The notes: generated from the sequence alone by a model not told the origin. A stretch of DNA of 64,000 nt from Pseudomonas sp. efr-133-TYG-5 (GCF_030209175.1 NZ_JARVSM010000007.1:186001-250000); one strand, 5' to 3'. Positions 51,165 through 60,536 are shown, counted from the stretch's first letter. Translations and numbers: made by a program.

Positions 51165-51265
51165 GAAGGCACCTGCCTGGTTTCGAATATTGATTGAGTA
51201 TTGACGCGGATGCGCACGGCGCACGAAAAGCGCAGGGTGCGACGATCCCACCAAGTGCGCCATTC

Positions 51266-51274
51266 GTCCAATCG
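51266..51274 (-). promoter_or_regulatory. GATTRGAC box upstream of the LysR gene
   Basis: CGATTGGAC on the leftward strand, 101 nt upstream of the LysR start. A matching -10 is weak here, so it may serve mainly as an operator. Confidence 0.4.
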
Positions 51275-51391
51275 TTCGTGTTTACGAGGTTATCGAGGCC
51301 TTCGATGAGGCCCGGTTCCATTGGCCTTGAGCGCACCTGAAAGTGCGCGAACGGCAGCGATAGAGCGCCTCGATAATGCGGTTGGTTAGAG

Positions 51392-51425
51392 TGATTAGAC
51401 AGTACCGACAAGCGCCACTTAGGCT
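51392..51425 (+). promoter_or_regulatory. Candidate promoter and regulator box of moaB-moeA
   Basis: TGATTAGAC (51392-51400), with TTAGAC as -35, 19-nt spacer and TAGGCT (51420-51425) as -10. The box is 60 nt upstream of the moaB GTG and reads toward it. Confidence 0.5.
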
Positions 51426-51460
51426 CTGGCGAATTGAATCGAAAACTGCCGGAGATTGCC

Positions 51461-52000
51461 GTGAGCGTTAAATCGGATGCCTTGTTTGTGCCCCTGAATA
51501 TGGCCGTGCTGACGGTCAGCGATACCCGTGATTACGCCAGCGATACCTCCGGGCAATTACTGGTCAGCCGTCTGCTCGAGGCCGGCCATACCCTCAGCGA
51601 GCGCAACCTGCTCAAGGACGACCTGTACAAGATCCGCGCCCAGGTCGCCCAGTGGATCGCCGACGAGAGCATTCAGGTCGTGCTGATCACGGGCGGCACC
51701 GGATTCACCGGTCGCGACAGCACCCCGGAAGCCGTGGCCTGCCTGCTCGACAAACAGATCGACGGCTTCGGCGAGCTGTTCCGCGCCATTTCGATTCTCG
51801 ACATCGGCACCTCCACCGTACAAAGCCGCGCGCTGGCCGGGTTGGCCAACGGCACACTGGTGTGCTGCCTGCCGGGCTCGACCGGAGCCTGCCGCACCGC
51901 ATGGGAAGGCATCCTCGCCGAGCAACTGGACAACCGCCATCGTCCGTGCAATTTCGTCCCGCACCTGAAAGCCGTACAAGCCTGCGGGCCACGCGGATGA
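51461..52000 (+). CDS. moaB: Molybdopterin adenylyltransferase family protein MoaB
   Basis: A 179-residue protein from the GTG at 51461 (GGAG 6 nt upstream). Family motifs: AVLTVSDTRDYASDTSGQ, then LITGGTGFTGRDSTPEAV and LVCCLPGSTGACRTAWEGI. It binds molybdopterin and participates in adenylation or storage. The stop overlaps the moeA start (ATGA). Confidence 0.94.
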   Translation: MSVKSDALFVPLNMAVLTVSDTRDYASDTSGQLLVSRLLEAGHTLSERNLLKDDLYKIRAQVAQWIADESIQVVLITGGTGFTGRDSTPEAVACLLDKQIDGFGELFRAISILDIGTSTVQSRALAGLANGTLVCCLPGSTGACRTAWEGILAEQLDNRHRPCNFVPHLKAVQACGPRG

Positions 52001-53202
52001 GCCGTGCAGCGTTGATGCCGGTCGAGGACGCGCTCGACCAATTGCTGGCGATGGCCAGCGAGCAACGCCTGCCCGACAGTGAGTCGCTACCGCTCAGTGC
52101 GGCGCGCGGGCGGGTGCTGGCCAGTGATCTGGTGGCGACGCTGGATCTGCCGCCCTGGCCGAACAGCGCCATGGACGGCTACGCCCTGAACCTGGCCGAT
52201 CTGCACCGCCAGCCCCTGAAGGTGTCGCAGAAAGTCTATGCCGGCCTCGCGCCGGATGCGTTGTTGCCCGGCACGTGTGCGCGGATTTTCACCGGTGCGC
52301 CAGTGCCGCCCGGGGCCAATTGCGTGCAGATGCAGGAAAACGTCGAGGTGCTGGAGGACGGCCGCGTGCGCTTCCTGCAGCCGCTGAAGCTCGGCCAGAA
52401 CATTCGCGCCCAGGGGCAGGAGAACCGCGCTGGCGACACGCTCCTGCGCGCCGGCAAACGCCTGGGCCCGTTCGAACTGGCGGTCGCGGCGGCGCAGGGC
52501 ATCACGCACCTGCATGTGGTGCGGCGCGCACGCGTGGCGTTGCTGTCTACCGGGGATGAACTGGTCGAGCCGGGCCAGCCGTTGCGTCCGGGCAGCATCT
52601 ATAACAGCAACCGGGTGTTGCTAGCCCATTGGCTGGACGCGCTCGGCTGCGAGGTGATCGACGCCGGCATCCTGCCGGATCGTCCGGCGCAGACGCGGCT
52701 CAAGCTTGAGCAACTGCAAGTGGCTGCCGATCTGATTCTGACTACCGGCGGTGTCTCCGCCGGCGATGCCGATTGCCTCGGTCAGGTTCTGCGCGACAGC
52801 GGTAGACCGCTGCTGTGGAAACTGGCGATTAAGCCAGGCAAGCCACTGACAGTGGGGCATTTCGGCACGGTGCCGGTGATCGGTCTGCCGGGCAATCCGA
52901 CCTCGGCACTGGTGACCTTCGGCCTCCTGGCGCGCCCTTATCTGCTGCGCATTCAAGGCGTGCAAGACGTCATGCCGCTGAGTCTCACGGTCACCGCCGG
53001 TTTCGCCTGGCCCAAGCCTGGGAGCCGCCGCGAGTACCTGCGCGTGCGCCTGGAGGCCGGCAGCGCAATGCTCTATCCGAACCAGAGCTCGGGCGTTCTG
53101 CTCGGCGCGACCTGGGCCGATGGCCTGGTGGAAATCCCCGAACTCAGCACGCACAACGTGGGTGATGCGTTGCGGTTCATCCCTTTCAACGAACTCTTCT
53201 GA
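51997..53202 (+). CDS. moeA: Molybdopterin molybdotransferase
   Basis: A 401-residue enzyme that inserts molybdate into adenylated molybdopterin. Motifs: PPWPNSAMDGYAL, RIFTGAPVPPGANCVQMQE, LLSTGDELVEPGQPLRPGSI, YNSNRVLL, TTGGVSAGDADCLG, VIGLPGNPTSALVTF. Its C-terminal beta-barrel (GVLLGATWADGLVEI) completes the family layout. Translationally coupled with moaB. Confidence 0.95.
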   Translation: MSRAALMPVEDALDQLLAMASEQRLPDSESLPLSAARGRVLASDLVATLDLPPWPNSAMDGYALNLADLHRQPLKVSQKVYAGLAPDALLPGTCARIFTGAPVPPGANCVQMQENVEVLEDGRVRFLQPLKLGQNIRAQGQENRAGDTLLRAGKRLGPFELAVAAAQGITHLHVVRRARVALLSTGDELVEPGQPLRPGSIYNSNRVLLAHWLDALGCEVIDAGILPDRPAQTRLKLEQLQVAADLILTTGGVSAGDADCLGQVLRDSGRPLLWKLAIKPGKPLTVGHFGTVPVIGLPGNPTSALVTFGLLARPYLLRIQGVQDVMPLSLTVTAGFAWPKPGSRREYLRVRLEAGSAMLYPNQSSGVLLGATWADGLVEIPELSTHNVGDALRFIPFNELF

Positions 53203-53263
53203 CGCCAGCATCAACGGCTCGCAGCCGGCGGCAGCGCCTACACCGGAATGCGTACTCCTGTAG

Positions 53264-53325
53264 GAACTGCCGCAGGCTGCGAGTTTTTTGTTGCCGTGTT
53301 ATCGCTGGCAAGCCAGTTCCTGCAA
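53264..53325. repeat. Two repeat fragments after moeA
   Basis: GTAGGAACTGCCGCAGGCTGCGAG followed by a T-run (53264-53291) belongs to the genus-wide CTGCGGCAG...GCTGCGA repeat and could terminate moeA. A lone REP half (TCGCTGGCAAGCCAGTTCC) follows at about 53303-53322. Confidence 0.6.
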
Positions 53326-53357
53326 GGGAATTCGCTGGCGGGTTGGGTGGGGCGCGA

Positions 53358-54257
53358 TCAGCTGAGCACGTAGTCCACCGGTTTCAGTACCGGCGGCAAG
53401 TCTGTCACGCCCAATTCGGCGAGGATGTCGCGCTCGAGGGTGCGCACCAGTGCATCGGTGGGCAGGTCGTTTTCGTCGCGGCCGAACGGGTCTTCCAGTT
53501 CATCGGCAATCGCGTCGAGGCCAAAGAAGGTGTAGCTGACGATGGCGGTGAACAGCGGCGTCAGCCATCCCAGCGGCTCGGCCATGGCGAACGGCAGGAG
53601 GATGCAGAACAGGTAGATGGTGCGATGCAGCAGCAAGGTATAGGGGAAGGGCAGCGGCGTGTTCTTGATCCGCTCGCACACCGCTTGCGCCTGGGTGAGG
53701 CTGGTCAGGTGGTTGGCCAGCAGCATGTAGCGCCACTCCGTCAGCTCGCCGCTCTGGTGCAGGTCGGAACATTGCTGACCGACGTTTTGCAGAATTCGCC
53801 CGCTGTAATCCGGCACGTCGGCGTGCGGTGCCGGCGTGAGCCACTGGCTGCTCGCCGTGGCTTCGCTCTCCTTGCGCAACCGCGCATTGAGGGCGTGGGC
53901 GAAGCCGCAGAGGTTGAGCAGCATCGGCCGGCGCTGCAGCGATTCGCGGATGACGTGGGTTTCGCGGATCAGTGAGCGGATGTGCACGATCACCTCGCCC
54001 CAGGCCTTGCGCGCTTCGTACCAGCGGTCGTAGCAGGCGTTGTTGCGGAAATTCATGAAGATCGACAGCGACAGGCCGAGCAGCGTGAAGGGGGTGGCGT
54101 TGACCTTGGTGAAGTTGCTCGGGTGGAGCATTTCCACCAGCACAATGGCCGAGGCCAGCAGTGTGACCATCAGGGTGCGCAGGGCGATGCGCTTGGCGAT
54201 CGAGCCCTTGAGGGTGAAGAGGACCGCGAATTGATTGACCTTGGGTCTGATGATCAT
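53358..54257 (-). CDS. Bestrophin-like membrane protein
   Basis: A 299-residue membrane protein of the bestrophin family (UPF0187), likely an anion or small-molecule channel. Hallmarks: FTLLGLSLSIFMNFRNNACY and RWYEARKAWGEVIVHIRSL in the first half; PYTLLLHRTIYLFCILLPFA (membrane segment), FTAIVSYTFFGLDAIADELE and DPFGRDENDLP in the second. Bacterial members are poorly characterised. It is 34 nt downstream of the moaA stop and reads the same way, so it may be on the moaA transcript. Confidence 0.92.
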   Translation of the reverse strand: MIIRPKVNQFAVLFTLKGSIAKRIALRTLMVTLLASAIVLVEMLHPSNFTKVNATPFTLLGLSLSIFMNFRNNACYDRWYEARKAWGEVIVHIRSLIRETHVIRESLQRRPMLLNLCGFAHALNARLRKESEATASSQWLTPAPHADVPDYSGRILQNVGQQCSDLHQSGELTEWRYMLLANHLTSLTQAQAVCERIKNTPLPFPYTLLLHRTIYLFCILLPFAMAEPLGWLTPLFTAIVSYTFFGLDAIADELEDPFGRDENDLPTDALVRTLERDILAELGVTDLPPVLKPVDYVLS

Positions 54258-54291
54258 GCTGTGTGATTCCGGTTACGCACGGGGTGGCGGT

Positions 54292-55290
54292 TCAGCCACC
54301 GGTCATGTTCATGAAGCGAACCACTTGCACGTCGTCGTTCACTTCAAAGTTGTGCCGATAGGGCTTGAGCTTCATCGCCTCGATAATGGCTTTCTCCAGC
54401 CGTTGCGGTTGGCCCGGATGGGCGCGCAGCACGGCTTTCAGATCCACGGCATGTTCGTTCCCCAGACACAGCAGCAGGCGGCCCTCGACGGTCAGGCGCA
54501 CGCGGTTGCAGGTGCCGCAGAAATTGTGGCTGTGCGGCGAAATGAAGCCCAGGCGAATGTTCGGCGCCTGCGCCAGCCGCCAGTAGCGCGACGGCCCCTG
54601 CGTCGACTCGGCGGAGTCGATCAGGGTATAGCGTTCGGCGATCCTTTCCCGCACTTGCGCGCTGGAGAAGAACGACTCGGCGCGGCTGTGTTCGCTGATG
54701 ATGCCCAGGGGCATTTCCTCGATGAAGGAGATATCCAGGTCGCGGTCGATGGCGAAGCGCACCAGGTCGTTGATCTCGTGATCGTTGCGCCCCTGCATCA
54801 CCACGCAGTTGAGTTTAGTGCGGGTGAAACCGGCCGCACGCGCCGCGTCGATGCCGTTGATCACCTGCGCCAGGTCACCGGTACGGGTCATCTGCCGGAA
54901 GCGTTCGGGGTCGAGGCTGTCGAGGCTGACGTTGAGGCGCTTGACCCCGGCGTCGAACAGCGGCGCAGCGAGTTTGCCCAACTGCGAGCCATTGGTGGTC
55001 AGGCACAGTTCGCGCAGGCCGGGCAGGGCGGCGATCTGCGCGCACAGCTTGACCACGCCGGGGCGAATCAGCGGTTCGCCACCCGTGAGGCGAATCTTGC
55101 GCGTGCCCAGCGCGACAAAGCTCTGCGCCAGTTGGTAGATCTCTTCCAGCGTCAGCACTTGTTGCCGCGGCAGGAACTGCATGTCTTCGGCCATGCAATA
55201 GACGCAACGAAAGTCGCAGCGGTCGGTGACCGACATGCGCAGATAGTCGACGCGGCGGTTGTAACCATCGATCAAGACGCGCTCTGACAT
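54292..55290 (-). CDS. moaA: GTP 3',8-cyclase MoaA (radical SAM)
   Basis: A 332-residue radical SAM enzyme that starts molybdopterin synthesis from GTP. The N-terminal [4Fe-4S] site is VTDRCDFRCVYCMAED; the C-terminal Cys set is CGTCNRVRLTVEGRLLLCLG; and the protein ends with Gly-Gly (NMTGG), as in active MoaA. It is divergent from the fdhF-like gene across a 358-base region with two regulator boxes. Confidence 0.95.
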   Translation of the reverse strand: MSERVLIDGYNRRVDYLRMSVTDRCDFRCVYCMAEDMQFLPRQQVLTLEEIYQLAQSFVALGTRKIRLTGGEPLIRPGVVKLCAQIAALPGLRELCLTTNGSQLGKLAAPLFDAGVKRLNVSLDSLDPERFRQMTRTGDLAQVINGIDAARAAGFTRTKLNCVVMQGRNDHEINDLVRFAIDRDLDISFIEEMPLGIISEHSRAESFFSSAQVRERIAERYTLIDSAESTQGPSRYWRLAQAPNIRLGFISPHSHNFCGTCNRVRLTVEGRLLLCLGNEHAVDLKAVLRAHPGQPQRLEKAIIEAMKLKPYRHNFEVNDDVQVVRFMNMTGG

Positions 55291-55341
55291 GACAGCCTCG
55301 CTCGGACAAGAAACACCGCGGTTAACGGTGGGAGTTGGCGC

Positions 55342-55374
55342 AGGTTAGGGACAACTTTCCAAGCCGTCCAATCA
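55342..55374 (-). promoter_or_regulatory. Candidate promoter and regulator box of moaA
   Basis: Reading leftward: TGATTGGAC (55374-55366), TTGGAC as -35, 18-nt spacer, TAACCT (55347-55342) as -10. Immediately upstream is the palindrome CTATTAATGAATAG, which is typical of LysR-type activator sites. Confidence 0.5.
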
Positions 55375-55511
55375 CTATTAATGAATAGCTGATTGATGGG
55401 CTCGATGATGAACTTTCTTTACCCTCTGATGGCCGCGTTAGTTTTGCAAGTGGCCGAATTCAAAGGGTTTTTATCCGTGATAGAGGCTTTCGATAGTGTA
55501 GTCATAAATAG
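55375..55511. other. AT-rich divergent regulatory region
   Basis: The middle of the 358-base gap between moaA and the fdhF-like gene is AT-rich with several T-x11-A-like spacings, but no ORF was supported. It probably holds regulator sites for both divergent genes. Confidence 0.4.
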
Positions 55512-55545
55512 CGATTAGACAATGTTTTGCAGCGGTTCCTATCCT
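55512..55545 (+). promoter_or_regulatory. Candidate promoter and regulator box of the fdhF-like gene
   Basis: CGATTAGAC (55512-55520), TTAGAC as -35, 19-nt spacer, TATCCT (55540-55545) as -10. The box is 128 nt upstream of the ATG at 55649 and reads toward it. The preceding bases CATAAATAG match the moaA box flank CATTAATAG. Confidence 0.5.
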
Positions 55546-55648
55546 TGCCCCGGCAAATCGAACGACGGCTTTTTGCAAGTGAAAGTCAGTCGTCGCTAAT
55601 TAAATCCGATCAGGTTCCTGCCTGTGTGCATCGTCATGGAGATGTCCC

Positions 55649-57973
55649 ATGTCACAAGTCGACCGTTATAAACCCTACAAGGGCGCCGCTGCGGGCTGGG
55701 GGGCTGTCATCGCCCTGACCAAGACCTGGCTGGGCAGTGAGAACGCCCTGAAAAACATCCGTGCCATGCTCAAGACCAACCAGAACGGCGGCTTCGACTG
55801 CCCGGGTTGCGCCTGGGGCGAAGCGCCCGGCGCGAGCATGCTCAAGTTCTGCGAGAACGGCGCCAAAGCGGTCAACTGGGAAGCCACCGGGCGCCTGGTC
55901 GATCCGGCATTCTTTAACAAGTACACGGTGTCGAGCCTGGCCGAGCAGAGCGATTACTGGCTCGAATACCAGGGCCGCCTGACCCATCCGATGCGCTACG
56001 ACGCACGGGTCGACCGCTACGTGGAAATCAGCTGGGACGACGCCTTTGCGCTGATCGCCGAACACCTCAAGGGCCTGTCGTCGCCGCACCAGGCCGAGTT
56101 CTACACCTCGGGCCGCGCCAGCAACGAAGCGGCGTTTCTCTACCAGTTGTTCGTTCGCGCCTACGGCACCAACAACTTCCCCGACTGCTCGAACATGTGC
56201 CACGAAGCCAGCGCGGTGAGCATGGGCGAAACCCTGGGCGTGGGCAAAGGCACGGTGGTCTACGAGGATCTGCATCACGCCGACGCGATTTTCGTCATCG
56301 GCCAGAACCCCGGCACCAACCATCCGCGCATGCTCGAACCGCTGCGGGAAGCGGTGAAGCGTGGCGCTCAGGTGGTGTGCATCAACCCGCTCAAGGAGCG
56401 CGGTCTGGAGCGTTTCCAGAATCCGCAGAACCCGCTGGAAATGCTCAGCAACGGCTGGGAAGCGACCAACACCGCGTATTTCCGCCCGGCGCTGGGCGGC
56501 GACATGGCGATGATTCGCGGCATGGTCAAATTCCTTCTGCAGTGGGAGCGTGAAGCCCAGGCCAGCGGCGGCGAAGCGCTGTTCGACCACGCTTTCATCG
56601 CCGAACACACCACGGGCCTGGACAGTTACCTGGCCGAAGTCGATGCCACCAGCTGGGCGCACATCGTCGAGCAGTCCGGCGTGCCGTTGCACGACATCGA
56701 ACTGGCGGCGCGCATGTATGCCCGCGCCAAGAGCGTGATCATGTGCTGGGCCATGGGCCTGACCCAACATGTGCACTCGGTGCCGACCTTGCAGGAAGTC
56801 ATCAACCTGCAGCTGCTGCGCGGCAACGTCGGCCGGCCGGGCGCCGGTCTGTCGCCAGTGCGCGGTCACAGTAACGTGCAGGGCGACCGCACCATGGGCA
56901 TCAACGAGCTGGCGCCGAAAGAGCTGATGGATGCCCTGGAAAAACGCTTCAACTTCAAGGTGCCGCGCCTGCACGGGCACAACACGGTGATGGCGATTGG
57001 CGCCATGGAACGTGGCGAGGCCAAGGTGTTCATCGGCCTGGGCGGCAACTTCGCCCAGGCCACGCCGGACACTCCGCGCACTCACGCGGCGATGCGCAAG
57101 CTCGACCTGACCGTGCACATATCCACCAAGCTCAACCGCAGCCACCTGGTGACCGGGCGTGACGCGCTGATCCTGCCGTGCCTCGGTCGTACCGACATCG
57201 ACATCCAGGCCGAAGGCCCGCAAGGCGTGACCGTGGAAGACACGTTCAGCATGGTGCATCTGTCGTTCGGTCAGTTGAAACCGAAGTCGGCGCACTTGAA
57301 GTCCGAGCCAGCGATCATCGCCGGCATTGCCGCCGCCACCCTGGGCAAGCACCCGATCGACTGGGAATGGGCCGTGGGCGATTACGGGCGCATTCGCAAC
57401 CTGATCGCCGACGTGATTCCCGGCTTCGAGAACTTCAACGAAAAACTGCTGACGCCCGGTGGTTTCCACCTCGGCAACGATGCCGCCGACCGGGTCTGGA
57501 ACACCGCCAGCGGCAAGGCCCAGTTCACCCCGTGCGTGCTGCCCGAGCACTTGATCAGCGCAGGCGTGCGCAACCTGCCGGTCAAGCCGCACCTGATCCT
57601 GCAGACCATGCGTTCCCACGATCAGTACAACACCACGCTGTACGGTCTCGACGACCGTTATCGCGGGGTCTACGGCATGCGCGACGTGATCTTCGCCAAC
57701 GAGCAGGACATCCAGCGACTCGGTTTCGAACCGGGGCAGAAGGTCGACCTGGTGGCGCTGTGGGATGACGAGCGCGAGCGCCGGGTCAGCGGCTTCACCC
57801 TGATCGCCTACGACATTCCGCCGGGGCAGGCCGCGGCGTACTACCCGGAAACCAACCCGCTGGTGCCGCTGGAAAGTTACGGCGAGCGCACTTACACGCC
57901 GACCTCGAAGTTCGTCGCCATCCGCCTCGAGGCCGCGGCGGCGAGCAACCTGATCCCGTCGTCGGTGGCGTAA
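55649..57973 (+). CDS. FdhF/YdeP-family molybdopterin oxidoreductase
   Basis: A 774-residue molybdoenzyme of the formate dehydrogenase alpha subunit/YdeP family, most likely formate-linked. Motifs: NGGFDCPGCAWGE at residues about 45-57 (a reduced Cys set near the usual FeS site), EFYTSGRASNEAAFLYQ, SNMCHEASAVSM (Cys at the active-site position of a formate dehydrogenase), QNPGTNHPRM and SPVRGHSNVQGDRTMGI. GGAG 7 nt upstream supports the ATG. A signal peptide is absent, so it is cytoplasmic. It neighbours fdhD, the moa genes and a bd oxidase, which fits a formate-oxidising route, although YdeP-type proteins have also been tied to acid resistance, so the substrate is not certain. Confidence 0.88.
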   Translation: MSQVDRYKPYKGAAAGWGAVIALTKTWLGSENALKNIRAMLKTNQNGGFDCPGCAWGEAPGASMLKFCENGAKAVNWEATGRLVDPAFFNKYTVSSLAEQSDYWLEYQGRLTHPMRYDARVDRYVEISWDDAFALIAEHLKGLSSPHQAEFYTSGRASNEAAFLYQLFVRAYGTNNFPDCSNMCHEASAVSMGETLGVGKGTVVYEDLHHADAIFVIGQNPGTNHPRMLEPLREAVKRGAQVVCINPLKERGLERFQNPQNPLEMLSNGWEATNTAYFRPALGGDMAMIRGMVKFLLQWEREAQASGGEALFDHAFIAEHTTGLDSYLAEVDATSWAHIVEQSGVPLHDIELAARMYARAKSVIMCWAMGLTQHVHSVPTLQEVINLQLLRGNVGRPGAGLSPVRGHSNVQGDRTMGINELAPKELMDALEKRFNFKVPRLHGHNTVMAIGAMERGEAKVFIGLGGNFAQATPDTPRTHAAMRKLDLTVHISTKLNRSHLVTGRDALILPCLGRTDIDIQAEGPQGVTVEDTFSMVHLSFGQLKPKSAHLKSEPAIIAGIAAATLGKHPIDWEWAVGDYGRIRNLIADVIPGFENFNEKLLTPGGFHLGNDAADRVWNTASGKAQFTPCVLPEHLISAGVRNLPVKPHLILQTMRSHDQYNTTLYGLDDRYRGVYGMRDVIFANEQDIQRLGFEPGQKVDLVALWDDERERRVSGFTLIAYDIPPGQAAAYYPETNPLVPLESYGERTYTPTSKFVAIRLEAAAASNLIPSSVA

Positions 57974-58086
57974 CCGGCGACGGCGACATCCCCCCGCGAT
58001 AACACCATTGACTGGCTGCAGGCGTTCGCGCCTGGCGGTGGCCCGACCGTGTGCTGCCGCTTTTCAGCCCTGATGAGGACATCATC

Positions 58087-59502
58087 ATGCTTAACCTGGA
58101 GGCACTGGACCTGGCGCGCATTCAATTCGCGTTCACGGTTTCGTTCCATATCATTTTTCCGGCGATCACCATCGGCCTGGCGAGTTTCCTGGCGGTGCTC
58201 GAAGGCGTGTGGCTGAAAACCCACAACGACACGTACCGTGATCTCTACCATTTCTGGTCGAAGATCTTCGCCGTCAACTTCGGCATGGGCGTGGTATCCG
58301 GGCTGGTCATGGCGTATCAGTTCGGCACCAACTGGAGCGGGTTTTCCGACTTCGCCGGTGCCGTTACCGGGCCGTTGCTGACCTATGAAGTGCTGACGGC
58401 GTTCTTTCTCGAGGCCGGGTTCCTCGGGGTCATGCTGTTCGGCTGGAACCGCGTCGGTCGGGGCCTGCACTTCTTCGCCACGGTGATGGTCGCCATCGGC
58501 ACGCTGATCTCGACGTTCTGGATTCTTGCCTCCAACAGCTGGATGCAGACGCCGCAGGGCTTCGCAATCGTTGACGGCCGAGTGATGCCGCTGGACTGGC
58601 TGGCCATCGTGTTCAACCCGTCGTTCCCGTTCCGCCTGGCGCACATGGCGATTGCCGCGTTCGTCGCCACGGCGTTCTTCGTCGGCTCGTCGGCGGCCTG
58701 GCATCTGCTGCGCGGCAACGACACGGCGCCGGTACGCAAAATGTTTTCCATGGCGTTGTGGATGGCGCTGATCGTGGCGCCGATCCAGGCGCTGGTCGGT
58801 GACGCCCATGGCCTGAACACACTGGAGCATCAACCGGCGAAAATCGCCGCCATCGAAGGCCACTGGGACAACGCCGATAACGGGCCGAGCCCGCTGGTGC
58901 TGTTCGGCCTCCCGGACATGCAGGCGGAAAAGACCCGGTACGCAATCGAGATTCCCTACCTCGGCAGCCTGATCCTGACCCACAGCCTCGACAAGCAGAT
59001 CCCGGCACTCAAGAGCTTCCCGAAAGAGGACCGGCCGAATTCGACCATCATCTTCTGGAGCTTTCGCGTGATGGCCGGGCTGGGCCTGTTGATGATTCTG
59101 GTAGGGCTGCTGGGACTGGCGCTGCGGCGCAACGGCAAGGTCTACCGCCATCGCGGCTTCCAGCGCCTGGTGCTGCTGATGGGGCCGAGTGGTCTGATTG
59201 CGCTGCTCGCCGGCTGGATCACCACTGAAGTCGGGCGTCAGCCGTGGGTGGTGTACGGCCTGATGCGCACGCACGACGCCGCGTCCCATCACTCGGTGGC
59301 ACAGATGAGCACGTCGCTGGCGCTGTTCGTGGTGATCTATTGCTCGGTGTTCACCGTGGGCATCGGCTACATGATGAAACTGGTGAGCAAGGGCCCGCAG
59401 CCGCATCACGAGCATCCTCCGGCAGGCGACGCCACGCAGACCCCGCGCCGGCCACTATCGGCGGCCACCACCAGCCTCGAATCCGCCGCCCGGACCCACT
59501 GA
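58087..59502 (+). CDS. cioA: Cytochrome bd-type quinol oxidase subunit I (CioA)
   Basis: A 471-residue integral membrane protein. Start at 58087; an upstream in-frame ATG lacks support. Haem and quinol motifs: FAFTVSFHIIFPAITIG (haem His), GRGLHFFATVMVAIGTLIS, SNSWMQTPQGF and GWITTEVGRQPWVVYG, characteristic of CydA. The Q loop is of the short type found in cyanide-insensitive oxidases. It follows the fdhF-like gene by 113 nt in the same direction. Confidence 0.94.
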   Translation: MLNLEALDLARIQFAFTVSFHIIFPAITIGLASFLAVLEGVWLKTHNDTYRDLYHFWSKIFAVNFGMGVVSGLVMAYQFGTNWSGFSDFAGAVTGPLLTYEVLTAFFLEAGFLGVMLFGWNRVGRGLHFFATVMVAIGTLISTFWILASNSWMQTPQGFAIVDGRVMPLDWLAIVFNPSFPFRLAHMAIAAFVATAFFVGSSAAWHLLRGNDTAPVRKMFSMALWMALIVAPIQALVGDAHGLNTLEHQPAKIAAIEGHWDNADNGPSPLVLFGLPDMQAEKTRYAIEIPYLGSLILTHSLDKQIPALKSFPKEDRPNSTIIFWSFRVMAGLGLLMILVGLLGLALRRNGKVYRHRGFQRLVLLMGPSGLIALLAGWITTEVGRQPWVVYGLMRTHDAASHHSVAQMSTSLALFVVIYCSVFTVGIGYMMKLVSKGPQPHHEHPPAGDATQTPRRPLSAATTSLESAARTH

Positions 59503-59519
59503 AAAAGGAGCATTGAGTC

Positions 59520-60536
59520 ATGGCTATTCAAGGTATCGATCTCTCGTTGATCTGGGGCGTGATCATCGCCTTCGGGGTGATGATGTACGTGATCATGGAC
59601 GGCTTCGACCTCGGTCTGGGCATCCTCTTCCCGCTGATCGCCGACGAGCAGGAACGCGACGTGATGATGAACACCGTCGCGCCGGTCTGGGACGGTAACG
59701 AGACGTGGCTGGTACTTGGCGGCGCGGCGCTGTATGGCGCGTTTCCGCTGGCCTACGGGGTGATTCTGGAAGCGCTGTACCTGCCGCTGGTGCTGATGCT
59801 CTGCGGTCTGATTTTCCGCGGCGTGGCGTTCGAGTTCCGCTTCAAGTCGTCGCCGCAGAAGCGTCACTGGTGGGACAAGGCCTTCATCGGCGGTTCGCTG
59901 CTGGCGACGTTCGCCCAGGGCGTGGTGATCGGCGCGTATGTCTCGGGCATACCGGTGGTCGATCGACAGTTTGCCGGCGGCGGCCTCGACTGGCTGGCAC
60001 CGTTCCCGCTGGTCTGCGGCGTGGGTCTGGTGGTGGCTTACGCATTGCTCGGCAGCACCTGGCTGCTGGTCAAGACCGAAGGCATGCTGGAGTCGCGGAT
60101 GCGTCACTACAGCCGTCCGCTGGCCTGGTTGCTGCTGGCGATGGTGCTGGTGATCGGGGGGTGGACGTTACACCTGCATCCGCAACTGGCCGCGCGCTGG
60201 TTCAACGCTGCGCACTTGACCGTGTTTGCCGGCCTGGTGGTGTTGGCCCTGCTGGCGCTGTTCGGCCTGCTGCGTTCGCTGCGCCAGCGCCACACGCACT
60301 GGCCGTTCGTGTTCACCCTGGTGCTGATGTTCCTCGGCTACATCGGCCTGGCACTGAGCATCTGGCCGAACATCATCCCGCCGTCAGTCAGCCTGTGGGC
60401 GGCGGCATCCCCGGCCAGCAGCCAGTTGTTCGCCCTGATCGGCGCGCTGTTCATCCTGCCGGTGATCCTGATGTACACCTGCTGGAGCTACTACGTGTTC
60501 CGCGGCAAAGTGAGGATTGGCGATGGCTACCATTGA
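59520..60536 (+). CDS. cioB: Cytochrome bd-type quinol oxidase subunit II (CioB)
   Basis: A 338-residue membrane protein. Motifs: FGVMMYVIMDGFDLGLGIL, WDGNETWLVLGGAALYG, FPLAYGVILEALYLPL and FRGVAFEFRFK. It makes the second half of the oxidase, which reduces O2 to water without pumping protons. The gene lies 17 nt after cioA (AAAAAGGAG ribosome site). Its end overlaps the next gene by 14 bp. Confidence 0.95.
   Translation: MAIQGIDLSLIWGVIIAFGVMMYVIMDGFDLGLGILFPLIADEQERDVMMNTVAPVWDGNETWLVLGGAALYGAFPLAYGVILEALYLPLVLMLCGLIFRGVAFEFRFKSSPQKRHWWDKAFIGGSLLATFAQGVVIGAYVSGIPVVDRQFAGGGLDWLAPFPLVCGVGLVVAYALLGSTWLLVKTEGMLESRMRHYSRPLAWLLLAMVLVIGGWTLHLHPQLAARWFNAAHLTVFAGLVVLALLALFGLLRSLRQRHTHWPFVFTLVLMFLGYIGLALSIWPNIIPPSVSLWAAASPASSQLFALIGALFILPVILMYTCWSYYVFRGKVRIGDGYH

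Noticed and set aside
55652..57619. A 655-codon frame opposite the fdhF-like gene
   Set aside because: Antisense shadow of a high-GC gene; no recognisable domain or start site.
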